A stretch of 64,000 bases of DNA from Anaerococcus sp. Marseille-P3915 (GCF_900258475.1 NZ_LT984888.1:146639-210638), one strand, 5' to 3'; shown: positions 1-13,029, numbered from the stretch's first letter. Translations and numbers: made by a program. The notes: generated by a model from the sequence alone, not told the origin.

Positions 1-633
1 AATCATAAAAAAGTCTTAAGAATAATGAGAGAAGAATCCTTGCTATGCTCTAAATTTAAAACTAGATCAAGAAAATACTCATCATACAAGGGACAAATAG
101 GTAAAGTAGCAGATAATGTTGTAAAAAGACAGTTTAAAGCTACTAAACCAAATCAATTATGGCTAACAGATGTAACAGAATTTAGAATTAAAGGACAAGA
201 AAAGAAACTATACTTATCACCAATATTAGACCTATACAACAGTGAAATAATCAGCTATACACTAAGTAATCACCCAACAATAGAATCAACTAATACAATG
301 CTAGAAAAAGCATTAGAAGAAAATAAAGACATTAAAGATTTAATTATACACTCAGACCAAGGATTTCATTACCAACATAGTACTTGGACTAAAAAACTAG
401 AAAAGATGAATATAAGGCAAAGTATGTCAAGAAAAGGGAATTGTCTAGACAATTCTCCAATGGAGAACTTCTTTGGAATATTGAAACAGGAAATGTATTA
501 TGGAGAAGATTTTAAAAGTTATGATCATTTAAGAAATGAGATTGAAAAATATATAAAATGGTACAATGAGGATAGGATTAAAACAAAATTAAACGGAATG
601 TCACCTGTTATGTACAGATTACATTCCGCTTAA
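1..633 (+). CDS. IS3-family transposase (OrfB), 5' truncated by window edge
   Basis: This is the integrase-type DDE transposase that cuts and joins the element ends. The reading frame is open from base 1 and reads NHKKVLRIMREE before the first ATG at 25. That is the usual HTH_21-like segment of IS3 OrfB, so the gene starts upstream and the ATG is internal. The DDE triad is visible: Asp in LTDVTEF, Asp in HSDQGFHYQ, and Glu in CLDNSPMENFF, followed by the usual YNEDRIKTKLNGMSPV tail. No frameshift or stop interrupts the visible part. Confidence 0.88.
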   Translation, partial: NHKKVLRIMREESLLCSKFKTRSRKYSSYKGQIGKVADNVVKRQFKATKPNQLWLTDVTEFRIKGQEKKLYLSPILDLYNSEIISYTLSNHPTIESTNTMLEKALEENKDIKDLIIHSDQGFHYQHSTWTKKLEKMNIRQSMSRKGNCLDNSPMENFFGILKQEMYYGEDFKSYDHLRNEIEKYIKWYNEDRIKTKLNGMSPVMYRLHSA

Positions 634-672
634 AATATTATTAAATTATTCCGTGTTTACGGGTTCAGGTCA
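1..672 (+). mobile_element. IS3-family insertion sequence, right part
   Basis: This is the 3' part of an IS3-group element; the left part lies outside the window. It holds the catalytic part of the transposase. About 40 bases after its stop codon is a sequence ending GTTTACGGGTTCAGGTCA, whose reverse complement begins TGACCTGAACCCG. That fits the TG...CA terminal repeats of the IS3 family, so the right end is placed at 672. The left inverted repeat cannot be seen. It is a different element from the IS3 copy at 13821-15376; the two transposases share only the conserved family blocks. Confidence 0.8.
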
Positions 673-696
673 TTTTTAGCTCTTTCTCTTTTTGTT

Positions 697-1791
697 TTAT
701 TTAATTGACTGTTTAATTGACTCAGCCATGGATTTGACTAGGGATTCGTTGGCAAGTGGGCCTGCTACTATTAGGCTTATATAGGAGTCATTCGTTTTTA
801 TTAGGTATTTTTTGCCTGTTAGGGTGTCATTTTGTAGGTATATTCTTACATCTCCTTCTAGGATATTTTTGTATTTATTTATTTTTCCCATATTTACGAT
901 TTGGGCTGGGTAGAGTATTTGGCCAGAATTTTGACTATAAGCTTGGTAGATATCACCTGTAATTTTATCTTCTTTTATTATTATTTCTGCTATTACTTCG
1001 TTTTTATCCTTGGCTATGAAGGATTTTAGCTTATCATCGTCTTGGTGGAGGTAGAAATTTTCTGGGATTTTTATTTTTTGTTTTCCTACTAGGATATCTT
1101 TTGTGGCAAAGACTGATAGGGCATCCTTGTGGTCTTTGAATGATTTATTTATTTCTAAGGGATCATCTGGAGCATTGTAGGCTGTCATTAGGATATCTGC
1201 CATGATAGCTGCTGATGCATTTGACTTACTTGTATCTTCACTTATCACAAAATAGATTAGGCCCCTGTCTCCTTTTATAAAAAAGTGGGTTGATGTTTTA
1301 TTGCCATTTTTGCTTATAAAATATGCGCTATCAAGGTTTGCCATGCTATTTTTTATAGGCATAGATCTTATTTTTTGGCTTAGATTTTTTTCTTTTATTA
1401 TTTTGCTAGATAAGTCTATTAGGTCATAATCGTAAAAATCGCTTAAATCTTCAAAAGATATGACTAGATCATAGGCAAGACTTGTTGGAAAGTCTATATA
1501 ATATATATTATCGTTTTTGAAGATTTGGCCCTTTTCCGGTATCCTAAAAAATAAGTCGGCTAGCTTTACTTCTTTGTTATAATCAAGATTGGCTAAATCT
1601 TTTTTGTCATAGGAGTCTAGACCTTTAATATTTGATGGATAATCTATTAGCTTTACTTTTGTGTAGAGAGATTGGTCATAAGAATAAGCTTGTATTTTTG
1701 AAAGCGAATAGGCTTCTAAGTTTGGCCTATCTTTGCTTTTACAGCCTACTAAAAGTAAGGCAAAAATAAGTGTTATTAGAGTTTTTTTCAT
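697..1791 (-). CDS. Uncharacterised lipoprotein, 364 aa
   Basis: The protein starts MKKTLITLIFALLLVGC, a lipoprotein signal peptide with lipobox LVGC, so it should be lipid-anchored at about Cys17 on the outer face of the membrane. The remainder is hydrophilic and rich in Lys, Asp and Ser, with no motif I recognise. It is a single gene between the IS3 element and the divergent V-ATPase operon. It may be a peptide- or ligand-binding lipoprotein, but nothing in the sequence fixes a function. Confidence 0.7.
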   Translation of the reverse strand: MKKTLITLIFALLLVGCKSKDRPNLEAYSLSKIQAYSYDQSLYTKVKLIDYPSNIKGLDSYDKKDLANLDYNKEVKLADLFFRIPEKGQIFKNDNIYYIDFPTSLAYDLVISFEDLSDFYDYDLIDLSSKIIKEKNLSQKIRSMPIKNSMANLDSAYFISKNGNKTSTHFFIKGDRGLIYFVISEDTSKSNASAAIMADILMTAYNAPDDPLEINKSFKDHKDALSVFATKDILVGKQKIKIPENFYLHQDDDKLKSFIAKDKNEVIAEIIIKEDKITGDIYQAYSQNSGQILYPAQIVNMGKINKYKNILEGDVRIYLQNDTLTGKKYLIKTNDSYISLIVAGPLANESLVKSMAESIKQSIK

Positions 1792-1840
1792 AAAATTTCC
1801 TTTTTATTTGTAATATAGCAATTATTTTGTCTAGATTATA

Positions 1841-1868
1841 CCCGTTTTGGGTAAAAATATGATATAAT
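1841..1868 (+). promoter_or_regulatory. Candidate promoter of the V-ATPase operon
   Basis: A perfect TATAAT (1863-1868) lies 24 bases before the first ATG of the operon. The -35 region (CCCGTT, 1841-1846) matches poorly. It is the only good -10 in the gap between the divergent lipoprotein and the operon. Confidence 0.45.
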
Positions 1869-1892
1869 TTAAGTATAAACAGGGGGTGAAAT

Positions 1893-2202
1893 ATGACTGA
1901 TGATATTCTAAGTCAAGTTAAGCTTGCAGAAGAAACTGCGGCAAAAGAGCTTGACGCTGCCAAAGATCAGGCTAGGGAGCTCATTGAAGAGGCGAAAAAT
2001 CAAGCAAATCTTGCCTATAAAGATGAGATCGCCAAGGCTAAGAAAAAGGCCGAAGAGATCCTAGCTGATGCTAAAAAAGAGGCAGAAAAAAAGAGAGAAC
2101 CAGTGATAGCAAAAGCAAGAGATGAGTCAAAAAAAATCTTGGATGTAGATAAGGCCAAGGTTGAAGCGACTATCAATACTCTTGTAGAAAGGATAGTAAA
2201 TA

Positions 2203-2216
<14 letters not shown>
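1893..2216 (+). CDS. ntpF: V-type ATPase subunit G/H-like peripheral stalk protein (NtpF)
   Basis: A 107-residue, almost wholly alpha-helical, charged coiled coil rich in Ala, Lys and Glu (repeats such as AKKKAEEILADAKKEAEKK). This matches the small stator subunit of bacterial V/A-ATPases, which pairs with NtpE to form the peripheral stalk. It is the first gene of the ntp cluster, as in Enterococcus hirae (order F-I-K-E-C-G-A-B-D). A GGGGGTG ribosome site precedes the ATG. Its 3' end overlaps ntpI by 14 bases, suggesting translational coupling. Low-complexity helices give little family signal, so the name rests largely on gene order. Confidence 0.8.
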
Positions 2217-4592
<2,376 letters not shown>

Positions 4593-4607
4593 TATTAGGG
4601 TAAGATT

Positions 4608-5156
4608 ATGACTAATCTTGATTTAATATTAGAATCAATAAGGAAAAAAGGCGAAGAGGAAAAAAATCAGATATTAAAGGCTGCTGAAGGCGAAGCTAAG
4701 GAAATTAGGGAAAAATCTGAAGCAGAAGTAAAAGTTGAGGTAGACAAGATTATAGGTGCAGCCAAAAAAGAAGCTAAGCAAATTTTGGCCAATGAAGAGC
4801 TTTCAGCATCAAGAAATGCCCGTGATATAAAAATTACAGCCAAAAACGAGCTCATAAATTCTATAATCGAAAGGCTCATAGAAGAGCTTAAAGGCCTAGA
4901 TAATCATTCTTACAAGAAGTTTGTCCTAAATAGACTTAAGGACTTCCCAGGCAAGAAGGCAGATATCATCTTAAGGGATGGAACCTTCTTTGACTCAGAA
5001 GACCTAAAAGGACTAAATGTTTCATATGAAACAGTCGATGATGGTTTCATAATAAAAGATGGGGATGTTATCTATGACAATAGCTTTTCATCAATAATCG
5101 ACTATAACAAGGATGAAATTAAGAAAATAATATCTGGTATTTTTGAAGAAAGGTAA
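4608..5156 (+). CDS. ntpE: V-type ATPase subunit E (peripheral stalk)
   Basis: A 182-residue protein. The N-terminal ~90 residues are a charged coiled coil (GEEEKNQILKAAEGEAKEI...), and the C-terminal part is globular with the ending KKIISGIFEER. This is the E subunit layout: it pairs with NtpF as a stator and contacts the catalytic head. It sits between K and C in the canonical order, 15 bases after ntpK and 2 bases before ntpC. Confidence 0.9.
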   Translation: MTNLDLILESIRKKGEEEKNQILKAAEGEAKEIREKSEAEVKVEVDKIIGAAKKEAKQILANEELSASRNARDIKITAKNELINSIIERLIEELKGLDNHSYKKFVLNRLKDFPGKKADIILRDGTFFDSEDLKGLNVSYETVDDGFIIKDGDVIYDNSFSSIIDYNKDEIKKIISGIFEER

Positions 5157-5158
5157 TT

Positions 5159-6154
5159 ATGAAAAGAGATGACTTCATAGGAGCTTCTATATCAACTAGA
5201 ATATATGAAGATGATCTAGTAAAGGATTTTTATAGGCTAAATGAATTAGACTCCCTAAGCGAGATAATGAATGCCCTATCAGATTCATCCTATGGTAGAT
5301 ATATCCAAGAATTAAGAAGGCCAGAAGAATATGAAGAAATCCTAAGCAAGGAACTGGTAAGGGTGTATGACAAAATCGAAGATATAACCCCAGATAAAAA
5401 TCTGACAGAATATCTAAGAGAAAAGTACAACTTCCACAATTTAAAAGTCCTTGCCAAGGAAATTATCCAAGATGAAGATTATAAGTATTCCCCAATGGGC
5501 AATATAGATGTAGACTATCTTAAAAGACAAATTTTAAAGACAGACGAAAAAGATATCTTTGAAGATGATGAAGAAAACATCTATCTTACCTATCTAAAAA
5601 GAGCCATAGATGCTTATGAGGATAGGAAAGACCCAGCCATGATAGACATATCCCTAGATAAGTCTTATTATGAAAGAGAGCTTGATATAGCAAATGCCAC
5701 TGGCATGGATTCACTTATAAACTACACAAAAGAAGCCATTGACCTTATAAATGTCAAAACCCTACTAAGGGTAAGAGATTTAGACCAACTAGGTGATTGC
5801 CTAATAGATGGCGGCTTTATAGACAAGGACAGGTTTCTTGAAATGTATAAGCTTGATATGACAGGACTTTTGATAAAAATGTCCAATGATAAGATTTATC
5901 CATATCTAGCTAGGGCCCTTGACAATGATAAGGGAGAGGTTGAAAATCTCCTAAATCTAGAAAAGGCAATAGATGATCACTTTATGGACTTTGCAAAGGC
6001 CAGCAAGGCTGTAACCTATGGCCCAGAAGTTCTACTTGCATATCTAATCAGCAAGGAGCAAGAAATCAAAAACCTAAGGATAATCTTTATATCTAAGCTA
6101 AATGGCCTTTCAAAAGAATTCACAAAAGATAGATTGAGAGAAGCTTATGTATAA
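5159..6154 (+). CDS. ntpC: V-type ATPase subunit C (d subunit, rotor socket)
   Basis: A 331-residue, helical, soluble protein of the V-ATPase C/AC39 family. It forms the funnel that couples the central stalk to the K ring. Family features include the near-C-terminal run [21 protein letters not shown], typical of bacterial NtpC. The length is normal. It overlaps ntpG by 8 bases. Confidence 0.93.
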   Translation: MKRDDFIGASISTRIYEDDLVKDFYRLNELDSLSEIMNALSDSSYGRYIQELRRPEEYEEILSKELVRVYDKIEDITPDKNLTEYLREKYNFHNLKVLAKEIIQDEDYKYSPMGNIDVDYLKRQILKTDEKDIFEDDEENIYLTYLKRAIDAYEDRKDPAMIDISLDKSYYERELDIANATGMDSLINYTKEAIDLINVKTLLRVRDLDQLGDCLIDGGFIDKDRFLEMYKLDMTGLLIKMSNDKIYPYLARALDNDKGEVENLLNLEKAIDDHFMDFAKASKAVTYGPEVLLAYLISKEQEIKNLRIIFISKLNGLSKEFTKDRLREAYV

Positions 6155-6458
6155 AATAGCAGTAATAGGCGATAAGGATTCGATACTAGCCTTTAAGGCC
6201 ATAGGTATCGAGGTTTTTACAGCCATAGACAAAGACGATGCAAGTAAACTTGTAAAAAAATTAGCAGGGGATAATTATGGAGTAATCTTCATAACAGAAG
6301 CCTTTGCCAAGGACATACAAGAAACAATAGATAAATACAGAGAAGCTCTAAGGCCAGCCATTATCCTAATCCCATCTAATAAGGGATCTTTAGGTCTAGG
6401 CCTTGCCGATATCAACCGTTCAGTTGAGAAGGCAGTCGGAGCAAACATTCTAAATTAA
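6147..6458 (+). CDS. ntpG: V-type ATPase subunit F (NtpG, central stalk)
   Basis: A 103-residue, Rossmann-like small protein beginning [24 protein letters not shown], characteristic of V/A-ATPase subunit F. It binds NtpD in the central rotor shaft. The tail [11 protein letters not shown] is the usual C-terminal helix. It overlaps ntpC by 8 bases and lies 11 bases before ntpA. Confidence 0.93.
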   Translation: MYKIAVIGDKDSILAFKAIGIEVFTAIDKDDASKLVKKLAGDNYGVIFITEAFAKDIQETIDKYREALRPAIILIPSNKGSLGLGLADINRSVEKAVGANILN

Positions 6459-6469
6459 AGGAGCTTAAT

Positions 6470-8239
6470 TTGAATATAGGTAAAATTACTAAAGTATCTG
6501 GACCACTAATAGAGGCATCAGGCCTATCTGATGCTAATATCTATGACGTGGTAGAGGTATCAAAAGATAAGCTCATCGGCGAAATAATTGAGATGAGGGG
6601 AGATGTAGCAAGTATTCAAGTTTATGAAGAGACAACCGGTATAGGACCTGGCGATGAAGTTAGGTCAACAGGTAGGCCTCTATCAGTAGAGCTTGGACCA
6701 GGCATGCTTGAAAGAATGTATGATGGTATCCAAAGACCACTAGAAAAACTTGAAGAGCTTGCAGGAAATTTCCTAACAAGAGGGGTAACTTCCCCAGGAC
6801 TAGATAGGGACAAAGTTTGGGAGTTTAAGGCTCTTTTAGAAAAGGGCGCAGAAGTTGTTCCAGGTGATATACTAGGAGAAGTAGAAGAAACAACAGTTAT
6901 CACCCACAAGATTATGGTTCCAAACGGAATAAAAGGAAGATTAAAAGAGATTAAATCTGGAGAATTTAAGGTAGCTGACACCATTGCTGTTGTAGGAACA
7001 GAAGATGGGGATAAAGAGCTAAATATGATCCAATATTGGCCAGTAAGAAAGGCTCGTCCTATCAAAAGAAAGATAGACCCAAATGAGCCACTTATCACAG
7101 GCCAAAGGGTAATAGATACCTTCTTCCCAGTAGCCAAGGGCGGTACAGCTGCAATCCCAGGACCATTTGGTTCAGGTAAGACTGTAGTCCAACACCAGAT
7201 AGCAAAATATGCTGATGCTGACATAGTAATCTATGTAGGTTGTGGTGAACGTGGAAACGAGATGACAGACGTACTTAACGAATTCCCAGAGCTAATTGAT
7301 CCGAAAACTGGCGAATCAATCATGAAACGTACAGTTCTTATAGCAAATACATCAAACATGCCAGTAGCAGCCAGAGAGGCATCAATTTATACAGGTATAA
7401 CCCTTGCTGAATACTTCAGAGATATGGGCTATAACGTAGCTATGATGGCAGATTCTACAAGCCGTTGGGCAGAGGCCCTTCGTGAGATGAGTGGTCGTCT
7501 AGAAGAGATGCCTGGTGATGAAGGTTATCCAGCTTATCTAGCAAGTAGGGTTGCAGAATTTTACGAAAGAGCTGGTAAGGTAGAGGTTTTAGGAAATAGA
7601 GATGATATCGGTACACTTTCAGTAATAGGAGCCGTCTCTCCTCCAGGTGGAGACTTATCAGAACCAGTAACCCAAGCTACCCTACGTATAGTAAAGGTAT
7701 TCTGGGGACTTGATTATGACCTATCCTACCAAAGACACTTCCCAGCTATCAACTGGTTAAACTCATATTCACTCTACCAAGACAAGATGGATAAGTTTAT
7801 AGACAAGGCAGTTGACCAAGATTTCTCAACTCATAGAAAACGTGCTATGAGCCTACTCCAACAAGAATCAGGCCTTTTAGAGGTAGTAAGACTTGTAGGT
7901 CGTGATGCCCTATCAGATGATGATAAGCTTAAACTAAATGTAACCAAATCTATCAGAGAAGACTACTTACAACAAAATGCCTTCCACGATATAGATACCT
8001 ACTGTTCACTAGATAAACAGGATAAGATGCTTGGCACAATCCTCTATAACTATGATAAGTCCCTAGAGGCACTAGGAGCAGGAGTAGAGTTAAAAGATAT
8101 AGAAAATCTAGAAGTAGTAGAAGCAATCACCAGACTAAAACTAGTAAGTGAAGATGACAAGGCTAGATTTGACCAAATAAAAGAAGAAATAGACAAACAA
8201 ATCGGCGAACTAATTAAGAGGGAGGCAAAAGATGCTTAA
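6470..8239 (+). CDS. ntpA: V-type ATPase catalytic subunit A
   Basis: The 589-residue catalytic ATPase subunit. The Walker A loop GPFGSGKT lies near residue 231, and the bulge domain inserted before it is typical of V-type A subunits. The adenine/arginine-finger regions and [27 protein letters not shown] are highly conserved. The start is TTG at 6470, preceded by AAAGGAG at proper spacing; no in-frame ATG fits the conserved N-terminus ([13 protein letters not shown]). It overlaps ntpB by 8 bases. The TTG start may lower expression relative to neighbours. Confidence 0.97.
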   Translation: MNIGKITKVSGPLIEASGLSDANIYDVVEVSKDKLIGEIIEMRGDVASIQVYEETTGIGPGDEVRSTGRPLSVELGPGMLERMYDGIQRPLEKLEELAGNFLTRGVTSPGLDRDKVWEFKALLEKGAEVVPGDILGEVEETTVITHKIMVPNGIKGRLKEIKSGEFKVADTIAVVGTEDGDKELNMIQYWPVRKARPIKRKIDPNEPLITGQRVIDTFFPVAKGGTAAIPGPFGSGKTVVQHQIAKYADADIVIYVGCGERGNEMTDVLNEFPELIDPKTGESIMKRTVLIANTSNMPVAAREASIYTGITLAEYFRDMGYNVAMMADSTSRWAEALREMSGRLEEMPGDEGYPAYLASRVAEFYERAGKVEVLGNRDDIGTLSVIGAVSPPGGDLSEPVTQATLRIVKVFWGLDYDLSYQRHFPAINWLNSYSLYQDKMDKFIDKAVDQDFSTHRKRAMSLLQQESGLLEVVRLVGRDALSDDDKLKLNVTKSIREDYLQQNAFHDIDTYCSLDKQDKMLGTILYNYDKSLEALGAGVELKDIENLEVVEAITRLKLVSEDDKARFDQIKEEIDKQIGELIKREAKDA

Positions 8240-9599
8240 GGAATATAAAACCGTAACAGAAGTAGTTGGCCCTCTTATGCTCGTAGAAGGAGTAGAGGGA
8301 GTCGATAACGAAGAGCTTGTTGATATCAAGCTACAAAATGGCGAGCACCGCAGAGGTAGGGTAATAGAAATAGAAAAAGACCGTGCCATGGTTCAGCTAT
8401 TTGAAGGATCAACAGGTATCAACCTAAAATCAACCTCAGTAAGATTTTTGGGTAGGCCACTAGAGCTTGCAGTAAGCGAGGACATGATTGGTCGTGCCTT
8501 CAATGGTCTAGGTGAAGCCATTGATGATGGTCCAGAAATCATCCCTGAAGAAAAAAGAGATGTAAATGGTACAGCCATCAACCCTGTATCAAGGGACTAC
8601 CCATCAGAATTTATCCAAACAGGTATATCAACAATCGATGGACTAAACACCCTAGTTCGTGGCCAAAAGCTACCAATATTTTCTGGAAACGGTCTGCCAC
8701 ACAATCAAGTAGCAGCTCAAATTGCCAGACAAGCAAGGGTACTCGGAGATGACGAAGGCTTTGCCGTAGTCTTTGCAGCCATAGGTATCACCTTTGAAGA
8801 AGCACAATTTTTCATGGATGACTTCAAAAAGACAGGGGCAATCGACCGTTCAGTACTCTTTATGAACCTAGCAGATGACCCAGCCATAGAGCGTCTATCA
8901 ACACCAAAAATGGCCCTAACCTGTGCTGAATACCTAGCTTTCGAAAAGGATATGCAAGTACTAGTAATCATGACAGACATGACAAACTACGCAGAAGCCC
9001 TTCGTGAAGTATCAGCAGCTAGAAAAGAAGTACCAGGTCGTCGTGGTTACCCAGGTTATCTTTATACAGACCTTTCAACAATCTATGAGAGAGCTGGAAA
9101 ACTTCGTGGAAAACCAGGAACAATTACCCAAATTCCAATCCTATCCATGCCAGAAGATGATATAACCCACCCAATCCCAGACCTAACAGGCTACATCACA
9201 GAAGGACAGATAATCCTAGATAGGAGCCTATATAACCAAGGAGCCCAACCACCAGTATCAATCCTACCATCCCTATCAAGACTTAAAGATAAGGGTATAG
9301 GCAAGGGCAAAACAAGAGAAGACCACGCAGATACAATGAACCAAATCTATGCAGCCTACGCCTCAGGTGTAGATGCTCGTGAGCTTCAAAAAATCCTAGG
9401 TGATTCAGCCCTATCAGATGCAGACCTTGCCTTTGCAGAATTTGCCAAGGCCTTTGAGGAAAAATACATTAATCAAGGTTATTACACAAATAGGACCATA
9501 GAAGAAACCCTAAACTTGGGTTGGGAACTCTTAAAAATAATACCAAAATCAGAACTTAAGAGAATTGATGATGCCCTTATTGAAAAATACATGGATTAG
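8232..9599 (+). CDS. ntpB: V-type ATPase regulatory subunit B
   Basis: The 455-residue non-catalytic B subunit, which alternates with A in the hexameric head. It has the ATPase fold but no Walker A; the corresponding loop reads [12 protein letters not shown], as expected of B subunits. The conserved block [23 protein letters not shown] is present. Overlap with ntpA and the 9-base gap to ntpD support a single transcript. Confidence 0.97.
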   Translation: MLKEYKTVTEVVGPLMLVEGVEGVDNEELVDIKLQNGEHRRGRVIEIEKDRAMVQLFEGSTGINLKSTSVRFLGRPLELAVSEDMIGRAFNGLGEAIDDGPEIIPEEKRDVNGTAINPVSRDYPSEFIQTGISTIDGLNTLVRGQKLPIFSGNGLPHNQVAAQIARQARVLGDDEGFAVVFAAIGITFEEAQFFMDDFKKTGAIDRSVLFMNLADDPAIERLSTPKMALTCAEYLAFEKDMQVLVIMTDMTNYAEALREVSAARKEVPGRRGYPGYLYTDLSTIYERAGKLRGKPGTITQIPILSMPEDDITHPIPDLTGYITEGQIILDRSLYNQGAQPPVSILPSLSRLKDKGIGKGKTREDHADTMNQIYAAYASGVDARELQKILGDSALSDADLAFAEFAKAFEEKYINQGYYTNRTIEETLNLGWELLKIIPKSELKRIDDALIEKYMD

Positions 9600-9608
9600 G
9601 AGCATAAA

Positions 9609-10241
9609 ATGGCAAGACTAAAAGTAACTCCAACAAGGATGAACCTAAACACCCTTAAGGATAGGCTTGCCACTGCCAAAAGAGGCTACAAGCTATTAAA
9701 AGATAAGCAAGATGAGCTAATGAGACAATTCCTAGAATTAATCAGGAAAAACAAGACCCTAAGAGAAGAAGTCGAAAAAGAATTATCAGATTCCTTCGCC
9801 TCCTTCCTTATGGCCTCAGCCTTCATGAGCCCAGAAGTCCTCGAAGAAGCAGTAAGCTTTCCAACACAAAAGGTAGGCATTGACATAAAAACAGCCAATG
9901 TCATGAGTGTTAGGATTCCTAAGATGGAGTTTAAAGTAGAAAAAAACGAAAACGCAAGCGATTTGCCATATGGTTATGCTACAACAAGTGCAGGTCTAGA
10001 TGAGGCCCTACTAAAGCTAAACCATGTCACAGATAGACTTCTAAGCCTAGCCGAGCTAGAGAAGACAACCCAGCTAATGGCTGATGAAATAGAATCAACC
10101 AGAAGAAGGGTAAACGCCCTAGAATATAGGACAATCCCAGACTTAGAAGAAACAATCAAATATATCAGATCAAAACTAGAAGAAAACGAAAGAGCAACCA
10201 TCTCTCGTTTGATGAAGGTAAAAGATATAATTTCAGAATAA
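9609..10241 (+). CDS. ntpD: V-type ATPase subunit D (central shaft)
   Basis: A 210-residue protein with long N- and C-terminal helices, starting MARLKVTPTRMNLNTLKDRL, the family signature. The C-terminal helix RRRVNALEYRTIPDLEETIKYI is the part inserted in the A3B3 head. It is the last gene of the operon and is followed at once by a terminator. The ntpH and ntpJ genes found after ntpD in E. hirae are absent here. Confidence 0.95.
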   Translation: MARLKVTPTRMNLNTLKDRLATAKRGYKLLKDKQDELMRQFLELIRKNKTLREEVEKELSDSFASFLMASAFMSPEVLEEAVSFPTQKVGIDIKTANVMSVRIPKMEFKVEKNENASDLPYGYATTSAGLDEALLKLNHVTDRLLSLAELEKTTQLMADEIESTRRRVNALEYRTIPDLEETIKYIRSKLEENERATISRLMKVKDIISE

Positions 10242-10248
10242 AGATAAG

Positions 10249-10275
10249 AAACTCCCCGGTCTGGGGAGTTTTAAA
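10249..10275 (+). terminator. Rho-independent terminator of the V-ATPase operon
   Basis: A perfect 7-bp stem, ACTCCCC / GGGGAGT with loop GGTCT, followed by a T-rich run, lies 8 bases past the ntpD stop. Confidence 0.85.
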
Positions 10276-10373
10276 TTTGTTTAAAATTTAAATGATTTTT
10301 AGCAAATTCCTTTATAATAAATTTTTAGTCAGTATAATATAAGTCGTGACCTTAAATTTATGAGAGGAAAGAA

Positions 10374-11960
10374 ATGAAAAAGAACAAATTATCAATAGTA
10401 TTCCTAAGCTTAGTTGGGATATTATCAATATATATAGCAAATACCCATCCAGAAACTTTCGCAAGCCCCTGGGCCCTAATGCCGCCTATAGTGGCAATCC
10501 TTATGGCCCTAATCACCAAGGAAGTTTATTCTTCCTTATTTATAGGCCTTGTAATCGGGGCAATTCTTGCAAGTGGCGGCTCGATTGGAAGTTTTTTAGA
10601 CAATGTAATAGTAGAAGGTTTCATAAATGCCATACAGGATAATGGGGGAATCTTTATTTTCCTTATTTCCTTGGGAGTTATGGTAAGTCTTATAAATGAA
10701 TCAGGAGGATCGAAAGCCTTTGGCAAGTGGGCCCATTCCAAGATTAAATCTAGGAAACAAGCCCAAATCTCGACCTATTTCCTATCAGCCATGCTCTTTA
10801 TAGACGATTATTTTAATTGCCTAACCACAGGCTCAGTCATGAAGCCAATTACAGATTCCTACAAGATTTCAAGGGCAAAGCTAGCCTATATAATAGATGC
10901 AACAGCAGCTCCCATCTGCATGATAGCACCTATTTCATCCTGGGCAGCGGCTGTATCAGGCTATGCAGAGGGGACAGGCCTTTCTGGCATAGAGATGTTT
11001 ATAAGGGCCATTCCCTTCAATTTCTATTCGCTTTTAACCCTAGTTTTCGTAGCGACCATAATTCTTACAGAAAATGACTATGGCCCAATGAAAGAATTTG
11101 AACAAAGGGCAAAAGAAAGCGGAGAGCTTGGGATAAATAGCAAAAAACAAATAGAAACTAGTGATGATGGGATAGAAGGTAGAGTTAGAGACTTGGTCTT
11201 CCCAATTATAATCCTGATCATATCCTGCATCAGCAGCCTAATCTATGTGGGTGGATTTTTTGATAAGGCAAGCCCTTATTACATGGACTTTGTAAATGCC
11301 TTTGCCAACACCGATTCCCAGGTAGCCCTAGCAACAGGATCAGTCATTGCCCTAATAATTTCTATGATATTTTTAAATTTGAGTGGCAGGATTAGCTTTG
11401 AAAGATCTATGGAACTCCTTCCAGAGGGCTTTTCATCTATGACATCAGCCATCCTTATTTTAAGCCTTGCCACAAGCCTTAAAAATATTTCTAATGACCT
11501 TCTAGGCTCTGCAGCCTTTGTTGGAAATGTCATGACAAATGTGGCAGGAAGTTTAAATAATTTCCTACCTGCGGTTATCTTTGTGGTAGCCATAGCCCTT
11601 GCCTTTGCGACAGGCACAAGTTGGGGGACCTTTGGTATCCTTATACCAATAGTCGCATCTATGTTTGACCCAACAAATCCCCTATTTTTTATAGGCATAT
11701 CAGCCTGCCTATCTGGGGCAGTATGCGGAGATCACATCTCTCCAATATCAGATACAACAATCATGTCATCAGCAGGTGCAGGAGCTAACCACATCGACCA
11801 TGTCAAAACCCAACTTCCTTATGGATTAACAGTAGCAGCCATAGCCTTTATATCCTATATAATAGCTGGCTTTAGCAAAAGTGCGACTATTTCCCTTGCC
11901 TTTGGGATAATAGCTATAATGGTCCTCATGTTTCTAATGAAAAAGATAAAGCGAGCCTAG
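10374..11960 (+). CDS. NhaC-family Na+/H+ antiporter
   Basis: A 528-residue polytopic membrane protein with about 11-12 hydrophobic helices. Segments such as FLSAMLFIDDYFNCLTTGSVM and ISACLSGAVCGDHISPISDTTIMSSAGAG are hallmarks of the NhaC/MleN superfamily, which exchanges Na+ (sometimes with organic acids) for H+. A TATAAT at 10333-10338 and a GAGAGGAAAG ribosome site precede the ATG, so it is probably its own unit after the ATPase terminator. I infer that it works with the neighbouring Na+-type ATPase in sodium and pH balance. The exact substrate (Na+/H+ or malate/lactate type) cannot be read from sequence. Confidence 0.88.
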   Translation: MKKNKLSIVFLSLVGILSIYIANTHPETFASPWALMPPIVAILMALITKEVYSSLFIGLVIGAILASGGSIGSFLDNVIVEGFINAIQDNGGIFIFLISLGVMVSLINESGGSKAFGKWAHSKIKSRKQAQISTYFLSAMLFIDDYFNCLTTGSVMKPITDSYKISRAKLAYIIDATAAPICMIAPISSWAAAVSGYAEGTGLSGIEMFIRAIPFNFYSLLTLVFVATIILTENDYGPMKEFEQRAKESGELGINSKKQIETSDDGIEGRVRDLVFPIIILIISCISSLIYVGGFFDKASPYYMDFVNAFANTDSQVALATGSVIALIISMIFLNLSGRISFERSMELLPEGFSSMTSAILILSLATSLKNISNDLLGSAAFVGNVMTNVAGSLNNFLPAVIFVVAIALAFATGTSWGTFGILIPIVASMFDPTNPLFFIGISACLSGAVCGDHISPISDTTIMSSAGAGANHIDHVKTQLPYGLTVAAIAFISYIIAGFSKSATISLAFGIIAIMVLMFLMKKIKRA

Positions 11961-11973
11961 GCTTGCTTTTTTA
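11949..11973 (+). terminator. Terminator overlapping the end of the antiporter gene
   Basis: An interrupted hairpin AAGCGAGCC / GGCTTGCTT followed by six T; the stop codon TAG forms the loop. Confidence 0.7.
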
Positions 11974-12035
11974 GTGGGCAAAACTTTGACAGGCCAAGGA
12001 CAAATCCATATAGTCATAGAGATTAAGGAGAGAAA

Positions 12036-12986
12036 ATGGATTATATTTATAAATTTGATACCGACAATGGTTTTGAAAAAACCGACATAGATAGTTTTTA
12101 TGATGTAATAGAAGATGAAGATTTTTACCTTATGTATCTGGGCAAGGATTCCTTTATAGATTTTGCCAAGACTTATGACATAGATACAGCAATAATTGAC
12201 TTGCTTTTGACAGATTCATCCAAGAAATCCTACATGGCAGTAGAAGATAAGTACACCTTCGCCATCCTAGAGATGCTTGATATCAGGGGTAATTTAGATG
12301 CATCTGACCTTATAGGTTTTTATATAGAAAATAACAGGCTAATAATTGTAGACCTCTACGATAGGGATAAGTCTTCAGCCAGAGCCTTTAAGAAAATCTT
12401 GACCAAGAAATTTTCAGCCAGGTCTCCAGGAAGAATCTTAAAACATTTCATAACAGCCATAATAGAAAATCACAACTCAATCTTTGACCAAATCAAAAAC
12501 TCAACAGCCTCCATAGAAGATGGGATAAACAAGAACAAAAAGCCAAAAAATTCTATAGAGATGATTTCAGATAATAGGCACAAGGCCCTAAATCTCTACA
12601 CATCTTACGAAAGACTTCTGGATACCATAGAAGTCCTAGTAGAAAATGAAAACGACATTTTTGATGACGATGACATCAAACACCTAAAGAGCGTATCCTT
12701 TAGGGTAGACAGGTACTCATCAAACATATCCTATCTTTCAGATTATATAACAAATGTAAAGGACTCCTACGCTTCAAAAATGGACCTAACCATGAACAAC
12801 ACCATGAAAGTCCTAACAGTAGTAACAACAATATTTACTCCAATAACAATACTTACAGGATGGTACGGGATGAACTTTGAAAACATGCCAGAACTAAACT
12901 GGGAACACGGCTACCTATATGTGATAGTCTTGTCATTATTTTCACTTCTAGTTGGGACCTTATTATTTAGGAAGTTGGACAAATAA
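12036..12986 (+). CDS. corA: CorA-family divalent cation (Mg2+) channel
   Basis: A 316-residue CorA protein. The N-terminal ~250 residues form the cytoplasmic funnel with a long helix. Two C-terminal membrane helices follow, with the pore signature YGMNF (GMN at 278-280) just after the first helix and a short outer loop ENMPELNWEHG. The C-terminus LFRKLDK is basic, as usual. It imports Mg2+ and possibly Co2+ or Ni2+. An AAGGAGAG ribosome site precedes the ATG. It is a single-gene unit with its own terminator, just before the repeat island. Confidence 0.92.
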   Translation: MDYIYKFDTDNGFEKTDIDSFYDVIEDEDFYLMYLGKDSFIDFAKTYDIDTAIIDLLLTDSSKKSYMAVEDKYTFAILEMLDIRGNLDASDLIGFYIENNRLIIVDLYDRDKSSARAFKKILTKKFSARSPGRILKHFITAIIENHNSIFDQIKNSTASIEDGINKNKKPKNSIEMISDNRHKALNLYTSYERLLDTIEVLVENENDIFDDDDIKHLKSVSFRVDRYSSNISYLSDYITNVKDSYASKMDLTMNNTMKVLTVVTTIFTPITILTGWYGMNFENMPELNWEHGYLYVIVLSLFSLLVGTLLFRKLDK

Positions 12987-12990
12987 TATC

Positions 12991-13029
12991 GGATTTAGGG
13001 GGCTTCCCCCTAAATATCCCCTTTTTTTA
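12991..13029 (+). terminator. Terminator after corA
   Basis: A stem ATTTAGGGGG / CCCCCTAAAT with loop CTT, then CCTTTTTTT. A similar hairpin in inverted orientation lies at about 16285-16325, so this also belongs to the inverted flanks of the repeat island. Confidence 0.75.

Noticed and set aside
6622-7224. 200-codon open frame on the minus strand inside ntpA
   Set aside because: It is antisense to a highly conserved catalytic gene, is Ser/Pro-rich low complexity, and has no ribosome site; it is a shadow of codon bias.
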